Assembly (NCBI GenBank): GCA_019009955.1 | Contig: CM032230.1 | Span: 122,020,501-122,084,500 of the forward strand | Length of the DNA: 64,000 bases | Direction of reading: 5' to 3' | Source of the DNA: Riptortus pedestris | Lineage: Eukaryota > Arthropoda > Insecta > Hemiptera > Alydidae | Shown here: positions 10,376-21,005 of the stretch, one piece after another | Layout of the letters: each line of letters opens with the position of its first letter | Numbering within the stretch: position 1 is the stretch's first letter | The notes under the pieces: model-generated | Seen by the model: the letters and a program-made list of their open reading frames with translations, nothing else | Told to the model about the DNA's origin: nothing | The model's database searches: none | Program-made: the position numbers and the translations under genes

Positions 10376-11332
10376 ATTTTGAATATTACAATATTATGCT
10401 AATTCCAACTGCTTCCTCGAAAAATTCTAATATTCATAATATGTCTTATTGTCATCATTGTAAATCCAGTTAACTTTTTTCACAACGGTCTTTACAAAGT
10501 GTAAAACACAAAATTAAAGGAGAGATGACTCTTTACCCTTTGACCTAATTTTGAAAAGTTACTCTATGAGGTTAAAATTCTTGGCAGAACGCATGTTCCT
10601 AAATGAAAAGCAGTATAACTCATTAAAAACAGATAAACTGAAGTCTGTCATTTTTATTATATCTGTTCCAAAATTTATCCAGAGAAATATGCTCATTAAA
10701 AAAAAACGGGATATATCATTTATATTGTGCCGAAATTTGTACAGATCCTTTAAGGAAGTGGTCAGGAGCATGGATCGATCCAGCTGTATTCCCAGGACTT
10801 ACAGCAACACTCCGAGGATTAAGGCTTCGTCCTACAGGGCCTACCTCAACATTAGAAAAGAATTATATAATAAAGGAAGATAAATAAAAATAAAAAAAGA
10901 TACTTATTACCTATTCAGTACACAAAATTCCTTTCGAAATCCCTCCATCACTCCATAAAGACTGAAGTGGATTATTTTCAAATGTTATTACTGAGTGAGA
11001 TGCTCGGTGGTTATCAACCGAAAAAAAAATGTTTTTGTTCACAATCCAAAGAAAAGCCTAAAATGTAGTACTTTTTAGAATGAATATTTTCTGACTACTA
11101 AATAAGAAATTTCTTTCAATTAAAATATTTTCCATGTACACGAGACGGCCGGAAAATAATAACTTGAAACAGAGTCAAACTATTAAGAATCTTAGTTTTT
11201 TTTCAACTGTTTACTACCTGATGTAACCAGTATTTATTGAGATTAGTAAAGTACAAGTATTCTAATTTTATAGCGATAATTTACTAATTCTGGTGTTAGA
11301 AAAGTTAAAAGATTTTATTAGATAAGAAGTGC
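10376..11332. other. Unassigned intergenic stretch
   Basis: AT-rich. A 110-codon open frame on the plus strand (10551-10883) overlaps a 70-codon frame on the opposite strand. Neither shows a recognisable domain, codon signature or signal, so I do not call a gene. Confidence 0.5.
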
Positions 11333-11459
11333 TTTTAGCAGATTTCCCTTAAGGGAAATCAGCTGTTGAGGTTGTACCCATGACGGAATTTTCGAAATTT
11401 TTCTTCAAATGTCCATTGATCCTACCTAGTAGATGACGAAAATGAGGTCCGTTCAAAAT

Positions 11460-11512
<53 letters not shown>

Positions 11513-11955
11513 CTGTTAACGCTCTAGCGGTTGCAATTTTTGTTTGATCGTTACCAAACTTCATATTTAAGCGTTTTACGTAAAAAGAAAGATCAAGTTC
11601 GTTAATGGCTGAAATCGGACCAGTGGGAGGTGGGTTTAGAGGGGAGGATTTTTGAAAATTCGAAATATCTCCGTTATTGTGCGTCGGATCGAAAAATTGT
11701 ATAGAATCAATCTTATTGCAAATTAAATTTACTATATTTATTGTTCAATACATTTATTCTGTATCTGAATATTAACCAAGATATTTCCATTTGTACGCAT
11801 GCAGCTAGTGTGGGCATTTCGGTAACTGTTCGTCCCTCGTGAATAGGTTTAGAGATTCCTTACTACTACTGTTGTTATTAGGCGGATTTCTCTACTGTAT
11901 AACTTCACGTGAGAAATCTGCTTAGTTTACGCAGCCCCTACCGTGAGGGACTTTT
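11333..11955 (+). mobile_element. HINE, full length
   Basis: Complete 623-bp copy: the 5' hairpin AGCAGATTTCCC/GGGAAATCAGCT (11337-11364), the 5' block, (TA)n at 11467-11510, the GTTAACGCTCTAGCGG block, a G-rich block near 11620-11650, the inner 3' hairpin with GGATTTCTC and GAGAAATC arms, and the terminal CGCAG hairpin with GAGGGACTTTT. The terminal hairpin has a substitution/indel (CCCCTACCGTGAGG) compared with intact copies. No coding potential. Confidence 0.85.
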
Positions 11956-12044
11956 ATAAAGAAGTGAGAAACACAATCATAGCACTCTACCTAAGTAACC
12001 CAATCACATCTTGTTATCAGCTGCAATGAAATAATCTTTGTATT

Positions 12045-12592
12045 AAAAAAGTCTAACATGCAGGGGCTGTGTTAACTAAGCAGATTTCCCATCTAATGTC
12101 ATCTCACCACATATTCTCTATTTTTATGTCGATATTCACTGTTTAAGACCGATCAGTAGAAGGGGGGAGGGGTTACTGCTAGCTGAAAACAAGAAAGCTG
12201 AAAAAAAAAAATGAATTGTAGGATATCAATAGTTTAATAGCATTGAGTCTACATGATATTATGATCCAAGTCATTATAACGGAGATATTTCGAAATTTTC
12301 GAAATAAACCCCCACCCACCCTCCAAAACCCCATTACTCCGGGTCTTACTTCAGCCAACAAAAAGTATGATGCTATTTCAGCTGTTGAAAAACTTGATCT
12401 TTAGTTTTACATGAAACGCTTATAGTTTGGTAACGATACGGTCAAAATTTTATTATAAAACGAGAGAGAGAGTGTGTGTGTGTGTATATATATATAATTT
12501 TGAACGGACCTCCTTTCGGCATTTTCTAGGTGGGATCGAAGGACATTTGAGACAATTTTTGGAAAATCACGTCATGAGTATATCCTACAAAC
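12045..12592 (-). mobile_element. HINE, diverged, 5' tip lost
   Basis: The plus strand begins AAAAGTCTAACATGCAGGGG with AACTAAGCAGATTTCCC. Then come a diverged 3' block, a C-run G-rich block (12310-12330), a GAGAGA/(GT)n/(TA)n tract at 12463-12494 in place of the usual pure TA, and the 5' block TTTTGAACGGACCTCC to TCATGAGTAT. It stops before the AGCAGATTTCCC hairpin. Confidence 0.72.
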
Positions 12593-14080
12593 TTCGTTTC
12601 TGAGGTTTTTAGGCTCCATGCTCTTTGACGGAAACAAAACGTTTCCCAGACTATTAAAGTACTAAAGCTGCAAAAATGAAGCGTCATTAAATAAAAATAC
12701 ATTATGAAAAACCGAGATTTAAAGTTTGCTCTTCATCGTTATTTTTAAAATTGTATGGATTCGTATCAAATTGTACTAAATCAACAATATGAATTAATTA
12801 ACAATGGTGCCAATCAAATACTGTTTTATTTTCAAATATGGTAATCAGGTAAAAATATCCCTAATGAAATAGTTATTATGAACAAAGCATAAATCCATAA
12901 AAAGGTTCCTTATAGAATGTTCGCTTGTAAAATATAAAAGTGAATTGGGTATGTTAGGGGAAAATAAAATTTCAAGCATTCCATTTATTTTTATGTATTG
13001 GAGTGGTAGAGGTAAATCGTCGCGTGACAAGGAAGATGCTTTTAAGAATGGTTGCCGATTGATAGTGAACTTCTAGAATATTGACGATTCGTGACTAACA
13101 CCTCTCAGGAACTTGTGACGGGTTAAAGTATTGAACAAGTATGACATCCACTCAGAATGGAGGATGCATTCTCAAAGTCTTTGACTGAACGAATAAAATG
13201 CATAAATAAATACTTCTAGGGGTTATTATGACTCATCAATAACATTTATGACTAAGTATGTTTTGGCGAATAAAAAGTTTTCTTTAACTTTCAGAATCCA
13301 TTTATTTATTTCAGAAATCATTTTAAATGATTTAATTAATTAATTAAAGAAGGCTTACACATCTAGGCAATAGCGAAAGGAGTCTCTACTTGAGATTTAG
13401 GTTCGATGAGCAATTTTCAATCCAGAAAATGTGTAGTCCTGAAGAGTTGAATATGTAAGCCACAAATACGTCGTAGTGCAATGAATGAACGTGTGTTCAC
13501 AAATGAGTTCTGAAACTTGAAGACAACTTTTTTTTTGGAACTTACAACAACATGAAGGCTATAAACAACAAAATACTTTTATTACTCAAATAATTATGAA
13601 ACTTTAGAATGGGCATGAGCTGAATTTGAACTAATGTTTGTTGGTGGAGGGGAGCGAGGATGTACAACTGGTTTCCTGCATGAAAATAAAATTTCACAAG
13701 TCCAGATTATTTTGAATGTTTTGTTTCTTATATTTTACAACTTACTATTACTTCAGATATTGTCTAATGCCTATAATTAGTCAACTTATGAAGGTCTACA
13801 TGTTACAGAGGGATGGCCATCTAACAACTCTGGACTTGAATCGAATTATCTCCACTAATACCTTTACTGCTGTGAATGGAATTTTCCTCATATTACCTTT
13901 ATTGTTGGATCGCCTGAGGAAGAAGGTAATGAGAAACCACTGGATGTTCTTTTGGTACTCTTATTCCCTTGTTCGTGTATATCAGGTTTACATGTTCTCG
14001 ATACCAATTACCCGGCGCACCCTGTAAATACTACACTTGACTTGATTCATTGGTTAAATTGTGAACATTGTAATGCAGGA
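12593..14080. other. Unassigned intergenic stretch
   Basis: AT-rich with no recognisable repeat family. A roughly 100-codon hydrophobic frame (13716-14027, plus) has no known domain and overlaps another frame; it is not called as a gene. Confidence 0.5.
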
Positions 14081-14089
14081 AGACTAACT

Positions 14090-14326
14090 ACCCTTTTCAT
14101 AAAAAGTGCTATTATTATTATGCTTATGGGAAATAAAAATGTCCACAGCTATCTGCTCAAAGTTAACAATATTCCAATCAACAATCCAATATCAAATTAT
14201 TCCACCATTACGTTTCGGGTTATATTGGCAATCTTCAGATAAGCCTTTGTCAGAATAAGAACTTATTAAAAACACATATGAGGAACATCACGAGCTCTTT
14301 TTTAATATCAATTAAAAAATAAATAT
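14090..14326 (-). repeat. Left arm of Penelope-like inverted repeat
   Basis: Read on the minus strand it matches 15025-15200 over about 200 bp with many substitutions: a shared TTTATTTTTTAATTGATATT, then a GAGCT..TC..G..CCTC segment, TATTCTGA, AAGGNTTATC and GCCAATATA. CTGAAGA (14238-14232) and CGAAACGT (TTTC at 14213-14216) lie in hammerhead order. The resemblance to Penelope pseudo-LTR ribozyme motifs is an inference. Confidence 0.45.
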
Positions 14327-14956
14327 AAAAGTCCGTCATGCAGAGGCTGCGTTAACTAAGCAGATTGCCCTTGTGCGTCACGTATTTTTAGTTACCTCAA
14401 AGCGTAAAAGCTCAATGACATACAATATTTGGTATTTAGGCTTCAAATAATGTGATTCATAATATAACAGCTTATTTTTAATATGACATGAGTAGGATTG
14501 GGCTCTTTCTAAAGGCTGAAAACTAAAAAAAGCAAAAATCTCAGTTAATATTCAAAATAGAGAATAAATGTATATGACAATATTTACAGTACAATCAATT
14601 TGCAATAAGATTGTTTCTGTACAATTTTTCGATCCGACGTATAGTAACGTAGATATTTCGAATTTAAAAATTCTCCCCCTCTAACCCCCCCCCCCTAGCC
14701 CGATTTCTAACGTTTTAATTTCAACCGTAACTTAATCTTTAGTTTTGCATGAAACGTTCATATATCGAGTTTGGTTACGATAGAACAATAATTGAGACCG
14801 CTGGAGCGATAACAGACACCTATGTACAATTTTGAACAGTCCGCCTTTTCATCATCTTCTAGGCAGGATCGATGGACATTTGAAGAAAATAAATCTAAAA
14901 TTTCATTATGAGTACGACCCTAATAGCCGATTTCCCTTAAGGTAAATCTGGTAAAA
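14327..14956 (-). mobile_element. HINE between the arms of an inverted repeat
   Basis: Begins AAAAGTCCGTCATGCAGAGG and ends GGTAAATCTGGTAAAA. It holds the long-subfamily 3' block, a C-run at 14686-14695 and the 5' block TTTCATCATCTTCTAGGCAG to TGATTTCCC type. The (TA)n tract is reduced to a few bases (CCTATGTACAATTTT), so this copy shows loss of the microsatellite. Confidence 0.75.
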
Positions 14957-14960
14957 AGCC

Positions 14961-15022
14961 AACTTATTTACAACTCTTAATACACTTGCCCATTAAGTAC
15001 TATTTAATGAGTTGTAAATAAG
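14961..15022. repeat. Inverted repeat, 16-bp arms
   Basis: AACTTATTTACAACTC (14962-14977) pairs with GAGTTGTAAATAAGTT lying just before the right Penelope-like arm. A loop of about 30 bases separates them. Confidence 0.7.
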
Positions 15023-15024
15023 TT

Positions 15025-15210
15025 GAGTTTTTATATTTATTTTTTAATTGATATTGACAAAGAGCTGGTCATGCTCCTCGTGAGTGTTATTATTCTGATA
15101 AAGGTTTATCAGAAGATGGCCAATATAGGTGAAAACGTCATGGTGCAATAATTACATTGATAAATTTTGAGGGAATAGCTGTGGACACTTTAATTTCCTA
15201 TAAAGGGTTC
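15025..15210 (+). repeat. Right arm of Penelope-like inverted repeat
   Basis: Mirror of 14090-14326. The hammerhead-like order is kept but decayed: CAGAAGA in place of CTGAAGA, then GGCCAATATAGG and GAAAACGTC. The ATAGCTGTGGACA block is shared by both arms. Confidence 0.45.
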
Positions 15211-16210
15211 CATTTACCCCCCAAAAATTGAAAAACCGGAATAACTGACATTGTTTTAATGTTTTCCCCTCAAATCAAGTCTGTAATAGGTCGATTAAAT
15301 CACGTTTTCTTTTAGTAAGAATTGACGTATTCGTTTAAAAGATAATAACAGCATTGCACGCAAGCCACATATTAGGAAGATTAAGTCCCAGCCCAAGCTG
15401 ACACTTAAATTTATATAAGGAAGGACTAACCGTTCATGCTTTAACCTACAAATCGACATCAATTTCGTAGCCTAATAGAATTTCCTTGACACGAAACTAC
15501 ATTACCGACCTGAAATTGGACGGTAAGGTCGGAATGGGATCCAATTTGACTCTCAATTTACTTTGGATTTTGAATTAACTCGATTCCCATTCTTCTTGAT
15601 TCTTTACGTAATTGTATTTCTATTGCCAAAACGATTTTAGCAATCTTAAAAAATGTTCTAAAATATGTCGCTGACTACTGTCAATCCTTTTGAACACTGG
15701 CGTGCCTTTGAAATTTGTTCGGTGAAGAACGAATGAAACCCCTTTCCTACTTGCCTACTAACAATATTTTATAGGATGCAAGTCAATAATAATGTATTTG
15801 GTCTTCAAACTGAGTTGATTAAATAACTTGTCGGCCTATGAAATCTTTAGGTATACCTTTTATATAAACCTGATTGAATGTCCCGAGGAATAATGTATGT
15901 ATATCATATTGCCATTTTGAAAATATTTAAGATTTAATATCAAAAAACTCTAATTAAACTTTTCATAAAAACATTTCCGCCACGATGCGTTTTGTTATTA
16001 AAAATTTAATTGAACATACAGACATACAAATAACCAGAAGGCATCCCTAATAAACAATTATCTTTTTATACACAATAAAGAATGAAAAAAAATCAAATAA
16101 GTAAATAAAATGAAACCAAATATTATTGTGACCCGAAATAGTTCGAATAATTCACTTACATGAGTCACATTGACAATGAGTCAATTACTATCAATTTGTT
16201 TAAAACATTC
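15211..16210. other. Unassigned intergenic stretch
   Basis: No repeat family, RNA gene or coding frame was recognised in this 1-kb AT-rich interval. Confidence 0.5.
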
Positions 16211-16214
16211 ATAT

Positions 16215-16426
16215 TGTTGCGAAAATTAAATACATGAATAATCCTTCAAAGAGAGAGTTGCGTATTTGGGAAGTGCGAGAAAGATCAAAGAGACCGACAG
16301 AAGGTCGAGATGCTACTAGGCTCGTCTAGCCCAGCCTCGAATGAACCAGACAATTCCCCTTTGATTTATGCCGACGACCTATATAAAGAAGCTCGTGCCA
16401 GCCGTGAGCAGTTGTAGGGCTTACAT

Positions 16427-16474
<48 letters not shown>

Positions 16475-16908
16475 GTGAGCAGTCAGTTTTATGCTCAGCG
16501 ATCTTGATGGTCACATCAGTGCTACAGTGCGACTTAGTGCAGTGCGGTAAAGTGTTTTTAGAAGAAAAACAGTGTTGTGCCGTGACTATAAGTAACAGTT
16601 TAGTGTCGTGTTTAAGACAGTGCAGTGCCGCGAAGTAAAGTACAGTGAAGTGCCGCGAAGTCAAGGACAGTGCAGTGCCGTCTTTCTGTGAATTTCAGTG
16701 ACCGTGAGTGAATTATTGGACTCTGAAGAACAGTGACGCCATCAGTGTATACTGTGAGTAGTAACTAAGAATAATTACCAAGTGTATTGTGCATTGTGAA
16801 ATAAATTGTGCAGTGATAAAAACTGTGAAACTTGCGAGTATTTAATTTTAATCCAAAAGAACTCTTATTAAAAACGTTTATTACCGGTTTTGGCAATAAA
16901 ACGTAACA
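16215..16908 (+). mobile_element. Solo LTR of an LTR retrotransposon
   Basis: A 694-bp element starting TGTTGCG and ending CGTAACA (TG...CA with short terminal inverted repeats), flanked by the 4-bp direct repeat ATAT at 16211-16214 and 16909-16912. It contains a TATA box (TATATAAAG, 16380-16388), a 40-plus-base A tract (about 16429-16472), a downstream region dense in CAGTG motifs, and AATAAA at 16800-16805. No internal gag/pol sequence adjoins it on either side, so it is a solo LTR from recombination. The 4-bp repeat fits gypsy or BEL/Pao groups. Confidence 0.8.
16380..16388 (+). promoter_or_regulatory. LTR TATA box
   Basis: TATATAAAG lies in the first quarter of the LTR. It would place transcription start about 30 bases downstream, just before the A tract. 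Confidence 0.6.
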
Positions 16909-16912
16909 ATAT

Positions 16913-18320
16913 GTTTTTTATATTCAGAAATCAAATGTGCAAAAACTCGTAATTGTGATTATCTGAGAATAATATTTATCAGTCTATCCAGGCAGCCTTT
17001 ATTTTAAAAAAATAATAATAATAATGTTATTAATATAATGTTTCTGATACTTTTATTTTATCTATATTTGTAAATTGAATTTGTTACTTGAATTTGTTTT
17101 ATAGCTCAGTATATTGTGAATTGTTAGCAATATGCAAGGTTTTTTAAAACATTTCTTCTCAAGCAATTTCATTCTTTGGAAAATATTTTGATTTCTTCAA
17201 AATCAAATAGAAAGTCGTCAAGTTTTATTGTTTTTGGGCTAAAGCTGTCGCTGGTGTTCTTTCATTTTTTTAATAAATATTTCTCACTTATTTTGATATC
17301 GATAAATCGATAAATAAGTTTTTGGCTAGTTTCCCAAATATGCCTTCGTTGGCAGAATATACTTCTTGCTATTCATAAAATTTTATTTTATTCTCCATTC
17401 TTGAATTCATTATATTAACTTTATTTGAAGCTCTTGCACCGAATTTAATTTTAGAAGTGTCATAGGATTTCTAGTTCCACTTATAGACTACCAGTTATTC
17501 AATATAATTTTTTATTATTGTTCACTGGCATAACAGTTCTGATGATGTAATTATCAATTTTTTCGCAGTAACTCTTCCAAAATTTCTTAATAAGAATAAT
17601 AGGATCTATTATTAATAATTAAGAAGAATTTTCATCCTATCCTTTTGCATCCCTTATTTATTTTTTGCAATTTTAGCGATTCACTTAATTATTTTGCGTT
17701 TTATATTGATTTTTACAATATTAATTTTATTGCATTTTGTTGTTTTTTTCTGACGAGTTTAAAATGTAGAGGACATTTTTTTAAAATAATAATGACAAAG
17801 ACCACATTCAGGAATAGGGTCTCATCCTCAGTTTTGAAGAGGGTGGCGAATTTCGTTCTTGGACATTGCTCAGTGTTGCTTGTACAACACTGCTAAAGTT
17901 GTTATCTCCTCCGAGAATATTCCTCAATTCGAATATAAGACTAAATTTTTCTTCAGACTAATATTAGACAATACTTGCAGCAGTGTTCAAAACGATGTAG
18001 TAATGGGGAACGGAACGATGGGAATCTGATATATACACATGTATAGCACATATCAACAGTATTATAAATTTTCCTAAGAATAAATTCCTACAGACCCTGA
18101 GCGTAAATATGTACTCTTGTTAAAAGTATTAGACAAGGTTACACACAATAAGATTATTTTTGACTATAATTAGAACGGTTGTCCTCCTCTTAATGTGAAT
18201 AGCATAGATTTCATCTAGAGAGTACATATTTACGCGAGACATGCTATTTACTCGGTAGTTCTAGTAGATTTTCATTAAGGGAAAAATTTCTCTTATCGCC
18301 CATTCATCCTACAATTGTTG
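16913..18320. other. Unassigned AT-rich stretch
   Basis: T-rich sequence after the solo LTR. An 83-codon frame at 17645-17896 is dominated by Phe, Ile and Asn from low GC and is not called as a gene. Confidence 0.5.
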
Positions 18321-18329
18321 ATGAACACA

Positions 18330-18940
18330 CACATATATATTTGTCAGCGGCTCACAATTTTTGTTTCTTCATTTACATTAAGATATTTCAACGGCTCATA
18401 TAAAATTAAAGATCAAGTTCGTTATTGGCCGAAATTGGGGAACTAGAAGACGATTTAAGCCAAAAACATTTATTAACCAGACTTCGTGGTAATATGTCGT
18501 TCTAGAAGTGTTGTTTTAAACATTTTGCTTTAACTTGAATATTAACATAGGCATCTGTATTTTTTGCGTTTCCACAAAAAGTAAACTCCAGTCCTACCAA
18601 TGTGATTCATACTTTAAGCTGTAGTATAATTAAGAAAATAGTCAAGTTTGAGTTTGAAGTTTTTACTAAATGGGATACATGCAAATACGTTGTGTCATGA
18701 CGTCGTTATGATTCTATTTATTGATTCGAAAAACGTTAATTTGATCTAAACGTAACTCGATATTCTACTATTTGAGTGAACACTAAACATCATAGACATC
18801 AACGGCTGAATTTGGGACGAGGTTAGAGAGAGGGGTAATTCGAAATTTAAAAATCTCCGTTATTACCCCTTGGATTGAAAAATGTTATAGACCCTACATA
18901 CAAAGTTCATTTACTTTTATTCATACATGGTTCGGAATAC
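18330..18940 (+). mobile_element. Decayed HINE 3' fragments
   Basis: Pieces of the 3' half: TTTGTCAGCGGCTCACAATT, AAAGATCAAGTTCGTTATTG, and a second block with AACGGCTGAATTTGGGACGA and AAATCTCCGTTATTACC near 18795-18865. Substitution is heavy and no terminal hairpin remains. Confidence 0.5.
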
Positions 18941-19237
18941 AGAATACTTTCTATGATTATGAATTATATGGTTAAGACGATATACTATGATTATGTTATA
19001 AAAAAGCTTCATGGAAACGGGTAATATCAAAATATATTAGACAGTGGGGCACTAAGTACATAAAAAATACTTTTATTATTAACATATCCCCAACAATGCC
19101 GGCTGCTCAGGTTTAAAGCCTAAACACTGAGACTATGAAATGTTAAAAATAATGTGCAAAATAAAGCCTTGCCAAAATAAATACTATCATCGTTCAGCTC
19201 CAAATAATTTCCCTTAGCGGGTGGGTACCTTAGCTAG
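18941..19237 (+). mobile_element. Helitron 3' end fragment
   Basis: Aligns with the final 250 bp of Helitrons 2 and 3 (AAACGGGTAATATCAAAATA, TGCCGG, ACACTGAGAC, AAAGCCTTGCCAAAATA, CAGCTCCAAATAATTTCCC), ending GGGTACCTTAGCTAG with CTAG at 19234-19237. The hairpin is damaged (CCCTTAGCGGGTGGG). Confidence 0.65.
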
Positions 19238-19359
19238 TATATATACAACATATACATGAGAAAGTAGATTCTATTTCTCAAAAGTAAATTATTTCTTCTC
19301 TCTTTGAAGAAAAAGTTACTATCTCTGGAATATGCTGGATGGTAGAGGAACAAATGTAT

Positions 19360-19521
19360 AAGGATCAATAAGAAGGCCAAGTCCTCTACTGTCGCCCGGC
19401 AGTCGTGGTCCAGGCAACGCAGCTTTAATCAGCAGGCACTGAGGATGGAGCGTTGACTCCGAAAGTGCACTCTGCATAATATTAAAAACCAGTAGAGGAC
19501 TTGGCCTTCTTATTGATCCTT
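19360..19521 (+). mobile_element. Short palindromic element with hammerhead-like core
   Basis: Positions 19360-19391 and 19490-19521 are perfect 32-bp inverted repeats starting AAGGATCAATAAGAAGG. Between them, on the plus strand, are CTGAGGA (19439-19445), a GGAG/CTCC stem, GAAA (19461-19464) and a GTGCA/TGCAT stem. Inner sequence around the core is similar to 10231-10290 on the opposite strand, so the two are relatives. No direct repeat of the flanks was found. Confidence 0.5.
19439..19464 (+). ncRNA. Hammerhead ribozyme-like core, variant
   Basis: CUGAGGA differs from the consensus only at the tolerated seventh-position base. Stem II (GGAG/CUCC) and CGAAA are intact. Stem III can form as GUGCA/UGCAU, but the pair next to the catalytic GAA is A opposite A, and stem I is not evident. 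It is probably a decayed ribozyme. Confidence 0.38.
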
Positions 19522-19659
19522 AAAAAATTACTGATTGTTAACATAAATAATTCGTTGCTACGATAATTTCATAAAAGTAAATACATAATAAATAAGACTT
19601 GTTTAGCATAAATAATAAATAAGTTGTTTGATAACGTCACCAATTTATATTTAATGTCC

Positions 19660-20058
19660 ATTACTTGAAAATGTTTATTTAATTTATGACGTACTCGTTT
19701 TTATACTATTTTATTCAACACTAATGATCATATTAGTTGGTGGCTGAAGTAGGCTCAGGAATGGGGTGGGGGGGGGGGTAGAGTGATGGGGATTTCAGAT
19801 ACATCGGGTAGAAAAAATCTATTATTTCTAAATTCGGTCTATTATTGTTGTTTTATTCATTTTTTCGCGACTCGAACATTAAGAGAGTGATTACTACTTA
19901 ACTATTACTTTCTTATTTTCAGCCTTCAGTAAACCCCCACTTCTACTGATCCGAGCAATATTTAGAAAAGAAGAGAACGTATTGATGGGATCAGAAATGT
20001 GTCTGACCAGCACGTGGGAAATCTGCTTAGTTTACGCAGACCCCGCGTGACGGAGTTT
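19660..20058 (+). mobile_element. HINE 3' half, diverged
   Basis: G-run block near 19763-19780, the AATTCGGTCTATTATTGTTG segment, TTTCAGCCTTCAGTAAACCC (long-subfamily block), then CACGTGGGAAATCTGCTTAG, GTTTACGCAGACCCCGCGTG and ACGGAGTTTT at the 3' end. The 5' half is missing. Confidence 0.65.
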
Positions 20059-20605
20059 TCTTAAGCGGGAATCCTTTGACGTAATAAGATGTTCCGTATT
20101 CTTTGGGCAGATGCCCAGTTCGGATGTATGTAGAGGCAGCGGGCCAATAATTGATTCTTACCAGTAAGACATAAAGCAGAAGAAACCTTAGGAGAGTGGA
20201 AACCCCTCAGAAATCCATATTATATATCACATGACTCTGATTATTACAAAAGTCGTCATCACGTTGTTCTCCCTCTTAAAATTATATCGGTCACTTGCAA
20301 GTTGACAGTTCTATTTTTATTAGCTTATTATTAAATTACTGTATTCTTTTCTCCCTAAAGAGCTTTGTCTGGTTACACCCCAAATAGGTCAGAACTTCAT
20401 TGAGTTTATTTTAATTTTACAAACTTGTTTTGAGCCAATTACGAGAATAGGGTGAAAACAAGGATTATACTTAAAATTCCATTTTTTGGGGTCGAATTTC
20501 GTTTTCATGGCTGGATGTCGATAATAAATAACTAAGCAATTTTTTTAAATATATTTGGTTCCACATGTGTCTAGTGCACATTAAAACAACAAATTCGGTA
20601 GAGAG
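20059..20605. other. Unassigned intergenic stretch
   Basis: No feature recognised in about 550 bp between two HINEs. Confidence 0.5.
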
Positions 20606-21005
20606 AAAAGTCCTTCTCGCAGATCCTGCGTAAACTAAGCAGATTTTTCACGTGCGCCACGTATTTGTCTCAAAACGTAAAAGTTCAATGAGAACAACTT
20701 TTGGTATTTATGTTAGAAATTAAGTGCTTCATGATATAGAAGCTTATTGTTGATACGACATGAGTAGTTGGTGGGGGTTTATTACTGGCCGAAAACTAAA
20801 AAATGAAAATATCCCGGTTAATAATCAAGATTGTGAAAAAAAGTATATAACAACATTTATAGAACATTTAACGTATTTTACAATAATATTTGTTCTACAC
20901 ACTTTTTATATCATAACCATACCATAGGATCGATGGACATTTTTCAAAAATCCCATCATGAATAAAACCTCAATAGCTGATTTCCCCTGAGGGAAATCTG
21001 CAAAA
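20606..21005 (-). mobile_element. HINE with internal deletion
   Basis: Has both ends (AAAAGTCCTTCTCGCAGATC on the left, GATTTCCCCTGAGGGAAATC on the right) but only 400 bp. The centre, including the (TA)n tract and the G-rich block, is deleted: the long-subfamily 3' block joins CATAGGATCGATGGACATTT directly. Confidence 0.75.

Noticed and set aside
13716..14242. Hydrophobic frames of about 100 codons resembling a membrane protein
   Set aside because: Overlapping frames, AT-driven Phe/Ile/Leu/Tyr content, no recognisable motif, and the second overlaps the inverted repeat arm.
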